DNA of 64,000 nt from Melampsora larici-populina 98AG31 (Eukaryota; Basidiomycota; Pucciniomycetes; Pucciniales; Melampsoraceae): the NCBI RefSeq assembly GCF_000204055.1, contig NW_006768818.1:457526-521525 (forward strand), read 5' to 3'. The first letter of the stretch is position 1; every line of letters begins with the position of its first letter. The notes below the pieces were generated by a model, which worked only from the letters and a program-made list of their open reading frames with translations, was not told where the DNA came from and made no database searches. Positions 56,801 to 64,000 of this stretch are shown piece by piece. The position numbers and the translations under genes are program-made.

Positions 56801-58094
56801 CCCAGTTTCCTACAACGAGCATCCTCATTCCCATCTTAGTTCTGTCCAAAGCCACAAAGAAGATACATAATGAATATGTCTTTTAATGTACTTACATCAT
56901 TTTTAACCTTGTATTTTTCCATTGCTGATCGAGGATTGCTCTCAAAGAACTCGAACAGGTCCTTCACTTTGGCAGTGCGGGCCTTGGCGTTCGAGGCTTT
57001 CGTATCTTCTTTCGCCTTTGAAGCTGCATCTTCCTCATCGAAAGTCTGATTTAAGTTCATTCCTTCTGGAACAACAATTACCTATTATTTTTCATTTGAT
57101 TCAATTAAAAAAAATTAGATAGTGTATTTATAGAGTTGTAGATGAATAAAAAAACACGATATTATACCTGCTGAAGTGCCGCCAATCGCTTCTTCCTCTT
57201 TGGAGGTGCAGCATTTTTGGTGCGTTTTTTCTTTTGAGCAGCTTGTGAATCTGCATGCCCTCCAGAAGAGCGGCGTTTCTTACGCTTCTGTGGTTGAGTC
57301 GACATTGAAGCTTCTTCTTCTTCGTCGTCAGATTTGATAATCATAGTTTTGGTCTTTGGATTCGAGATGATCTCGGGTTCGTCTCCGCTTCCTTCTTCGT
57401 CATCGTCCTCGTCTTGATTGTTGATGTTGGTTGCATTATTTGAAGTGGCATCTTCACCAATTGATTTAGGTGAAGTTGGATCAGGCCCGGGCCGTCTCCA
57501 GGATCTTCGCCCATCTGGTGAGCCGATGACAAAGGTTCCGTCCTGCTTAGCAGGACTACGTGGCCGAAGGGTGCGCCCAGGGCCTGGAACTTGCAACATT
57601 GAAGGAGTGGAGGTAGGTACATCAAGATTGGAATTTTCGGGACCAGGGGGTGCAAGCGAGGAAGAGTCGTTGGCCATCTTTTCGCGGATGATGAGATATT
57701 CTCGTATACAAAAATTTCGGACTAGTGCCTTTCTTTTTGAGTGGATGGCACCCCTCAAAAATTTTCTGCTTATGTTTCATGTATTGAAAGCAGAAAATCC
57801 TTAACACATCATCCGATTCCGAATCAAGCGTGGCTCCTTTTTCACATGGAATGGAAATATTTCACCCTCTCTCTACACTTGTAGAATACTCGCAACCAAA
57901 CGAAACAAATTGCGGTTGGTTGCGAGTTGCGGTTCGCCTGTTCCCGTTCCGATTTGATTGAACCGAAACGGTGTTTTGTCACATCTGATTTCGGTGCGAG
58001 AGCACCGCAATGATACTGCGGTTGCGTTTTGGCACCTATAACGCAACAAAACCGCAACGAAACAAAAATATGTTTTGGTGCGATTTGTGTGTTG
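53869..58094 (-). mobile_element. Apparently complete hAT transposon, 4.2 kb
   Basis: TIRs of about 16 bases (CAACACACAAATCGCA) stand at both ends, with subterminal AACGAAACGCA / GCAACCGAAAC repeats over about 200 bases each side. ACCTGAGC is duplicated exactly at 53861-53868 and 58095-58102, the 8-bp target duplication of hAT elements (one base of the left TIR overlaps it). The 952-residue transposase frame is intact. Perfect duplication and an unbroken gene suggest recent insertion and possible autonomy. Confidence 0.9.
54268..57677 (-). CDS. hAT-family transposase
   Basis: Eight exons (minus strand; 57168-57677, 56896-57081, 56131-56809, 55635-56044, 55396-55560, 55212-55331, 54619-55134, 54268-54540) give 952 residues, every phase consistent. 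Residues 1-170 are disordered, with basic clusters that may act as nuclear-localisation signals. About 250-300 form a BED-like zinc finger (YTCKWCRGKY, then NLRTHRDG). The catalytic core includes FCLIHDGWTTKSSRYAFLGVSACYID and QTTDSAGSNKF; FCHKLALAVKHGL lies before an acidic insert. Near the C-terminus are the hAT dimerisation motifs (VSPLAWWKENHKLYPVVSRVARDYLACTATSCACERTFSAAGRI). It would cut and rejoin the element's ends. I chose the ATG at 57677 (MANDSSS); an upstream frame lacks support. No stop or frameshift was found. Confidence 0.88.
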
Positions 58095-58574
58095 ACCTGA
58101 GCAAGAGAACAAAAAAGTAAGGGACTTTTGATGGAAAATTGATGAGTTCCAAGTTGAATATTGTGAGTAATTCAAAGATAGAAGGAGTTGAAATACTTAC
58201 CCAAAGAAACCAAATTGAGAGAAGGAATGGTTGATGATTTAAAAGGTACTTTACTCCAGAGAAGGCATATATTGCAACCTATGTACCGGTGGTGAATCAG
58301 GTAAAGCTATTAGATGTGATACAGTGTGATGTTGTTTGTCAGTATGACACTTGTCGGCCGTCAGCCCATCCACCATGACTCATGTTACAACACGGGATTT
58401 GGAAAACAAAAATCCATGTCGATGTGTGTCGGTATGAGTCATGTCGTACGGTTTTTGGCTTGGCGATGAATTTCGACTCAACATGACATGAAAAAATTAC
58501 ATGTTTAACCCATGTCATGTTTATATGTCGGTATGAGTCTATACGTACACTGTAGTAATCTGAGTCTGAGGTAA

Positions 58575-59253
58575 GAGCACCCACTATCATGAGGATGATT
58601 TATCGTAAATTTTGCGTTCCTGAGCGCAAAATTTAATCACGCGTGTTTTACCTAAGTTGGTAAACGCATGAAATCCACTACGGATTGATGTAACGAGTGA
58701 TTTACCAACAATAATGCATTCTTAAGACACTCTACACTCTATGGCAAAATCATGAACTGACTTATACTATCTTACTGCACCTCACCCAGCTCACCTCTAT
58801 GCTGATGACCACCTTGGTGACTAGAAAGAACCAAAGTGAAGTCTTCAGTTGTTGACAAGAAACTAGCCAACAAGCTTTCTCACCTCTTGTTTGATCTTGG
58901 TGAAATCGATCCCGCGAGATCACTTTTTTTTTCAAAAAAAAAATACCTTTTCAGCAAGTTCAGAGTAAACATTTAATCTTAACAAGCTGGGATCTTGAGG
59001 GGACAGGGAGGATTGAAGGTGTGCAAAGCTGGAGGGATGCAGATGGAACATTGGATGGCAGTTGACCAATTGGATGTGTCAAATCCTACGATAAATCAAG
59101 TTTTAAGCTTTCGTAGATTTGAACAAGCGCGATGCAAAATTTGATGCAGTCGTAGGGACCGCAAGTGTAAAACAGGCCCATAGTGGACTTGTGTGCAATT
59201 TAGCGGTAAAGTTACAATAAATCACCTCGTTGCCGCAACCATAGTGGGTGCTC
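58575..59253. mobile_element. MITE, 679 bp, TAA target duplication (Harbinger-like)
   Basis: GAGCACCCACTAT at the left and ATAGTGGGTGCTC at the right are perfect inverted ends; further matches (GAGG, GATTTAT-GTAA) extend them. TAA is duplicated at 58572-58574 and 59254-59256. Inside is an AAATTTTGCG...CGCAAAATTT palindrome (58608-58635). There is no coding capacity. Confidence 0.75.
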
Positions 59254-59261
59254 TAAGCTCA

Positions 59262-59974
59262 CACCACGGGAATCAATAGGTTTGCAACCCGATTGAAGAA
59301 AGTTGCGGTGACCGGGTTCGCAACTTTCTTCAATCGCGGATCTCGTTCGCGATACGTTTGCATTACGTTTGCTGACCTCCCTTGAGCAAAACCCACAAAA
59401 GGAAATGAAATGAATCACAAACTCAATTCACCTCGCCTCGCCTCAGTGCTCACCATTTCGCTTCCTCACCCACCCGACTCTCCTACAAACAAGTACACCT
59501 CAACTTCATTGACTTGATCATGTTATAGACATTGGATGAGCTGATAATAACAGGAGGCAAAATCTATTTCCGATCCCATGATTTCGAGTTTGAGGAGATA
59601 AGCCAATGATTCACCTACGCGATGATTCCAGAAGTGAAAAAAAGAGACATATGATCAATTGATGACAATACAAATTGTGTGTTATGAAAAAGGCCGCTTG
59701 AATTTTTTCAACGCGAACAATCAAAGATGCTGTACATAGAGACTATGTACAGATATGCCTCTCGGTTAGATTTGGAGTCAACAAAAGTTTCATTGCAAAG
59801 GTGTGATGAGGATGAAGTGTTTCAAGGAAAGGTGCTAAAACTGGGACAGAAAGAGGGAGGTCAGCAAACGTAATGCAAACGTATTGCAAACGAGATCCGC
59901 GATTGAAGAAAGTTGCGAGCCCGGTCACCGCAACTTTCTTCAATCGGGTTGCAAACCTATTGATTCCCGCGGTG
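59262..59974. mobile_element. Foldback MITE, 713 bp, about 121-base TIRs
   Basis: The left arm (59262-59382) and right arm (59854-59974) are inverse copies with only a few mismatches, beginning CACC(A/G)CGGGAATCAATAGG. Within each arm GATTGAAGAAAGTTGCG and its complement form a second palindrome. TCA occurs outside both ends (59259-59261, 59975-59977). The 470-base centre has no gene. It lies 8 bases from the preceding MITE. Confidence 0.8.
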
Positions 59975-59977
59975 TCA

Positions 59978-61450
59978 CAGTGAACAACATCCAAATTTGG
60001 CAAATATATCACCTTTTTTGACAAAAGAGAATATGGACGCTGCTTGGCTGGGGTTCCTGACCATCAGCCCCATGTGAGGGTTAATGTCAGGGTTATGACT
60101 CCTGCTACATATAGAATTACATACCATCAGCTGTGCTGTGGTGTGGTAAAAATATAAGAATCAACTGGTGCAAAATTCATTCAACTTTTGACCAATTTAT
60201 GTTGGCAAAAGTAGGAAAATTAGACTATTTCAGAGAACTTGTTTGGAAGCTGAGCCAGCTAAGAGATTGGGGTTTCAAACAAGACACCTCTGGGGACTTG
60301 TCCAGCATTCTCTCAAAGCCATTTATCTGCTTGTAGTGCACATTGGTATCTTTGAATTGATTTGCTGAAATATGATGAGTGTGCTTGAACTTGGAAGTTG
60401 ATATCCTGCTTGAATGCTTGTGATATATAGCCCAGAGACTGTAATGTCAGCCACAAGAACTTGGCTCTAGGTTCAGAACCCTACCTTTGCACATAACAAT
60501 GTGGCCATTGAAACACCCTTCATGATGTATAAATATAAACTTCAGGTCACAAAGGAAAATCAAAGAGATTAAATTCCCACCTGGAGCAGCAAAACAAGTG
60601 AAGAAAGCAAGGTAAAGATTCAAGAAAGAGACACCATTCCTCTGCTGCTGCAGTGAGTTTATATAGTGAAGGGGAAGGCAGAAGAAATGTGGGCAGTGCA
60701 TGCTGCACACCAGACCTATCAACTCCGATTATCTCACAGGACTTGCAAGTACAGAAAATAAAACTCAAAGAATATACCAAAATATTCTTCCACATGATAT
60801 CAGCTCCCTGTATCTTGTGACCCAGCCCTGAAAAACATAAGCCCAAAAAGAGAGCCTCTGCCACCCATCAACATGGAAGGTTTTCCCTCTGCAGTCGTTG
60901 AGCTCTACATCAATCAGTAATGTATGTAGTGCTCCAGAGTGACTGGCACATCCTCTGTGAAAGGCTTCAGTAAACCTGAGATGAAAGGTTCAGGATCTGT
61001 CCTTCACAAGTATGATTGAATGACCTCTTGCAATCTGTATGGTGTTTTATTGTACTAGGCTCAACTGGGTAAGATCAATATATTTGGGATGTAGGTATAA
61101 GTTTTGAAATTTACAGGCAGGCTTTTTTGGTTTGTCTGACCAGGATGTGGGGTGATGATTGTAAGAAGAGATACAATATCAGGCTTTGTGATGAGGGACA
61201 GACAGGGAGTGGGAGTTAAATCATGGTTCCTGTGGGGCTAGGACCATGCATTTTGTGTGTGTAAGAGCTTTGTGCATGTTTTGAATCAAGTTTTGACAAT
61301 TGAAGTGTAAAAGATTGGACTAATGATATGGAGATGTCTGATAGGGTCTCAATTTGAGATGAGAAATTGTCTTCAAGATCTGGAATTTATGGAAAAGGTG
61401 GCCTAATTGGATGTGGATTAGGTGTGATTATGACCCATTTATGATATCAT
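59978..61450. other. Spacer, probably old retrotransposon debris
   Basis: No gene is supported. Frames at 60133-60336 (+) and 60447-60864 (-) show no domain. The region borders a LINE ORF1 fragment and may be derived from it. Confidence 0.4.
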
Positions 61451-61473
61451 GTGTTGATAGAGAACTTTGTGTT

Positions 61474-61731
61474 TCAGGGAGAAAAGTTCAATATTTTTTG
61501 GGAGAGAGCATATTTGCAAGAGAAGCAATTGATCTTACTGGTGGTTGTTTTTCTGTCAAAACTGGCACATCTGGCACAAACCTGTGTAGAATCATTGTTC
61601 AGACATTCTTTGAAATTGTGGGGATTGCCACAAGTAGCACAATGAGAAAATTTATTGCATGCAGTATGAGGATGGTACAAATCAAGGCAATTAATACACA
61701 TGGTGGGACCTTGAATGCATTGTTTTACCAA
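61474..61731 (-). pseudogene. LINE ORF1 (gag-like) zinc-knuckle fragment
   Basis: A minus-strand frame encodes clustered knuckles: CINCLDLYHPHTAC, CATCGNPHNFKEC and CARCASF. This arrangement is typical of the ORF1 protein of fungal non-LTR elements. The frame is short and has no intact flanks; it runs into stops on both sides, so it is a relic. Confidence 0.6.
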
Positions 61732-61785
61732 GAAGTTGACTACTATGGTTCTTCCTTGGCATTCTTAGGGTTTTTAAGCCATCTG

Positions 61786-62823
61786 CAATACCCGAACCGC
61801 TCCGCTCCAAATAGCGGAATCGGAGCGGTTTCGGCGCGATTTTTGGACCCGCTAGGAGGTCCGCACTTGCTAGCGGGGCGCGCGCACCGAAGCCAACACC
61901 CGGGTTTATTGGTAGCGGAGCGACCACAACAAAATCCGCAGGGAGCCCGGGTTATCTGATATATAGCGCAGGTATATACAGACCATGGGTGGAGGGCTCA
62001 GACTCACTCCACCCCTTCACTCACTAGTTCCATTTTGATCTGATTCAACGCCTCACGCCACCGTTCCCAGGATCATGTGTTCAATCAATCCTGGATTCAT
62101 CACCTCCCCACCACAGATGGAACACGACCCCTGGATGAGGGTTTGAGGGCCTGCCTGTGGTCCATCCGAGTTCCAAATACTCTATATATTGATTATATTC
62201 TGGTAAGTTTCTTTTGACCTTCCCACTCGAATCATAAATAACTCTCACTGACCGATACCTTTTTCGATTCAATTTCATTCTAAATCCCGTCTTGATGGCC
62301 ATCACCAAATCAACTTCCCAATCCCAAACGTCGTCCAAAAGCGCTGGACTTCAAGTTCCAAGTGTCACCAGTTCTAGAACGCTCAGACCACCCAGCCCTG
62401 CTCGATTGCAGCCGGGATTTGTGGCGACTCCCAACGACTCGCGTACCACAATCATCCTGCCTTCCAGCTCAGAGGGCAACCTTGGTTCACCTGGCCCTCT
62501 TCTTGATCGGTCCGCATCACCTCGACCACCTGTTACAAAACAAAAGAAACTTAGCAAAGGCACAGTCGCATCCAAACCTAATGGCCAAGGAAAAGTAAGT
62601 AGCTTCCTTCTCAGTATGATGATATGAAACCATTTGACTGACCGCATGGTTTGCTTTTTAGGCTCGCTCGTCAACCAGCAAGCGAGCCCGATCACCATCC
62701 GGAAGCTCTAGAGGTAACTCAGCCTCACCCCGACCGAAGAAGAAGTCAAAAGACAGTGTAAGTCTTTTGATCACTTCATATGTCCTTCTTACAAACGTAC
62801 TGACCTCTGATCCTTTCCATATA
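61786..62823 (+). mobile_element. 5' part of a second hAT element, truncated
   Basis: CAATACCCGAACCGCTCCG at 61786 resembles the left end of the complete hAT (CAACACACAAATCGCAACG) position by position. It begins a GC-rich block of about 160 bases full of short foldbacks (CCGAACCGCTCCG / CGGAGCGG-TTCGG; CCCGCTAG / CTAGCGGG), as in hAT subterminal regions. A spliced N-terminal coding region follows at 62295-62757. The element stops where another TIR element begins at 62824, so its transposase core is missing from the window. Confidence 0.55.
62295..62757 (+). pseudogene. N-terminal exons of a hAT-like transposase, cut off
   Basis: Exons 62295-62594 and 62662-62757 (phase 0, GTAAGT..TTTTAG) encode 132 residues starting MAITKSTSQ. 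SRTLRPPSPARLQPGFVATPND parallels GRTLRPRSPAKQDGTFVIGSPD in the complete transposase, and both are followed by a basic, Ser-rich region ending in KKKSKDS. A donor (GTAAGT) follows at 62758, but 66 bases later the TIR of another element starts and no downstream exon is found before the window ends. Confidence 0.6.
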
Positions 62824-64000
62824 CACCACGGGGCGGCTGGCACATGAAGATCAGGTGAAATGTGACTCAGCCAATAAATCCCGGGCTGTCCACACGATGC
62901 CACATCTACTGGCTACACATGAAAGCCAGTGTGACCATCACCCAACATGACCCTGTGACCACAAGGTGATGGCTCACCTGTTCATCACGTGAGTCTTCTT
63001 CTTCTCACCTGATGAACAGGTGAGATGACTCACCATGTCAGGGTGTGAGCCAAGCTTTGCAACAACCAGGTGAGACAGCTCACACTCATATAGTGTAAAC
63101 AACCTGTATTCAGCTGGTGAGCATTGAGCTCATTCCAGTGCTATAAGCTCTTCCAGCCTCATTATGGCTCCATAGCCAGCCCATTCAAATCAGGTAAGGA
63201 TTTTGTTGGCAATGTATAATGATAACAAATCTATTATTCGCATTGACACAAACTAAATACAATGGCACAGATATGCAAGAAATAATATCAAAAGAAGACA
63301 GGAGAATAAAATCTTGGGTGATCTGTTTTTAGTACTTCACAATTTGATTTTATTGATCATTGCTGTGGAACATAATCATCAAGCAATCAATCAATTGAAT
63401 CAATTGATGAGAGTGAAGAGGAAAATCGAGATGATGGAAAACTTACCACCTAGGAGATCGATCAGTGTACCAGGCTATCAGAAAAGAACAAAAATGATGA
63501 CCTGACTTCGATATGGACAATGCGAACAGAAGCAATGATCAAAACGACATCAGCCGTGAGGATGATGAAAATGAGATAGAGAAGAAAGGCACACCAAGAC
63601 AGATTTCTATATGTATCAATCAATCAAATAACTTCAATATGGACAATGCAAACATAATCACTCATTAGAATGAACTCAAACTTTAAGCTGGTTTGAATGA
63701 GATCGCAAAGAAAAAGACTTACGGAATAGATCGATTGACCGAAAGATTTTGATGTGAAGCGTGCGAAGAGAAGCACAGTCAGTAAATGTGAATCATGACA
63801 GATAACATGAGTGAAAAGAGCAAAGAGAACATGATATCAGTGCAGTAAAGAGATACAGGGAGAATGAAAATGGATGATTACTTAGCTCTGAAGGTGAGTC
63901 GTGATTAATGGGATGGTGTAGGGTGTCCTTGACCGCTGAAGTGCGGACTGGGAAGAGTTGACAAACTTCAACAACTAGATGCCTGTGACAGGTGCCTGTG
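62824..64000. mobile_element. 2.8-kb noncoding TIR element, copy 2 (partial, leaves window)
   Basis: The first 170 bases (CACCACGGGGCGGCTGG, GAAGATCAGGTGAAAT, CCAATAAATCC, ATGCCACATCTAC, GCCAGTGTGACCATCACCC) match 34255-34430, in the same orientation. It is followed by the same CAGGTGA-type foldback and then by sequence with ACTTAC words (63440, 63718) and GATCGAT runs like copy 1. It is flanked by TA at the left; the right end lies beyond the window. Confidence 0.65.

Larger units (their letters stand above)
51969..58550. mobile_element. Long-TIR element interrupted by a hAT transposon
   Basis: About 175-220 bases beginning GTGTACGTATAGACTCATAC (51969) are repeated inversely at the right, ending at 58550, with over 90% identity by eye (ACATGACATGGGTTAAACATG-type words, CATGGATTTTTGTTTTCC, CGTGT-GTAACATGAGTCAT). 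Without the hAT inserted at 53869-58094 the element would be about 2.35 kb. Its interior (52200-53860; 58103-58330) shows no gene. Long TIRs suggest a Mutator-like origin, but I could not find a clean target duplication (TAATCTACG at the left, TGTAGTAATC at the right). Confidence 0.6.

Noticed and set aside
34255..62990. Direct repeat of about 170 bases at 34255 and 62824 considered as a pair of LTRs
   Set aside because: 28 kb of unrelated conserved genes lies between them and the ends are CACCA..TGGTG inverted repeats with TA flanks, so they are two copies of one TIR element.

Overview
This window looks like a nuclear segment of a filamentous basidiomycete, most probably a rust fungus (Pucciniales). 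The evidence is short GT-AG introns of about 50-110 bases in nearly every gene, AT-rich spacers, basidiomycete-type versions of PET100, GGA, MLH1, glutamate decarboxylase and Gyp7, and a dense mixture of DNA transposons and small-secreted-protein candidates. The rust assignment is inference. I found no tRNA, rRNA or CRISPR.

Layout. 1-1850: spacer with a hairpin. 1853-2287: PET100, a cytochrome-c-oxidase assembly factor (3 exons). 2337-5493: a 3.2-kb terminal-inverted-repeat (TIR) element that carries a secreted-protein gene and a nested MITE. 6803-7954: class I O-methyltransferase (3 exons). 8623-9058: a cryptic 3-exon secreted peptide. 11070-11798 (-): low-complexity protein with a repeated FACRG motif. 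12.2-14.9 kb: decayed duplicated sequence. 16637-18684: a 2-kb TIR element with an 8-bp target duplication and a multi-exon gene of unknown function. 18983-21544: a GGA clathrin adaptor (11 exons) without an ear domain. 22100-22523 (-): a 66-residue membrane protein hidden in three small exons. 22.8-26.6 kb: MITE within MITE, LINE debris and a pseudogene of the following gene. 26774-28717: a 647-residue predicted secreted protein with an internal duplication.

30867-32541 (-): conserved-looking 496-residue protein with a Pro/Ser-rich tail. 33.2-37.1 kb: a MITE and a 2.8-kb TIR element with hairpins; a second copy starts at 62824 and leaves the window. 37700-40985 (-): MLH1 (14 exons), head-to-head with an EF-hand protein at 41200-42572. 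42719-43110 (-): a TEN1-like OB-fold protein. 43954-47065 (-): glutamate decarboxylase (21 exons). 47979-51722 (-): a Gyp7-type Rab GTPase-activating protein. 51969-58550: a long-TIR element split by an apparently complete hAT transposon (53869-58094; 952-residue transposase). 58.6-64 kb: two adjacent foldback MITEs, a LINE ORF1 fragment and the 5' end of a second hAT element cut off by the 62824 element.

The conserved genes do not form one pathway. MLH1 and perhaps the EF-hand and TEN1-like proteins concern genome maintenance; GGA and Gyp7 concern Golgi/endosome/vacuole traffic; PET100 and GAD are mitochondrial/metabolic. The most distinctive feature is gene-bearing TIR elements (2337-5493 and 16637-18684) and a lineage-specific secreted family with a decayed neighbour. 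Exon limits were derived by hand from reading frames and GT-AG signals.
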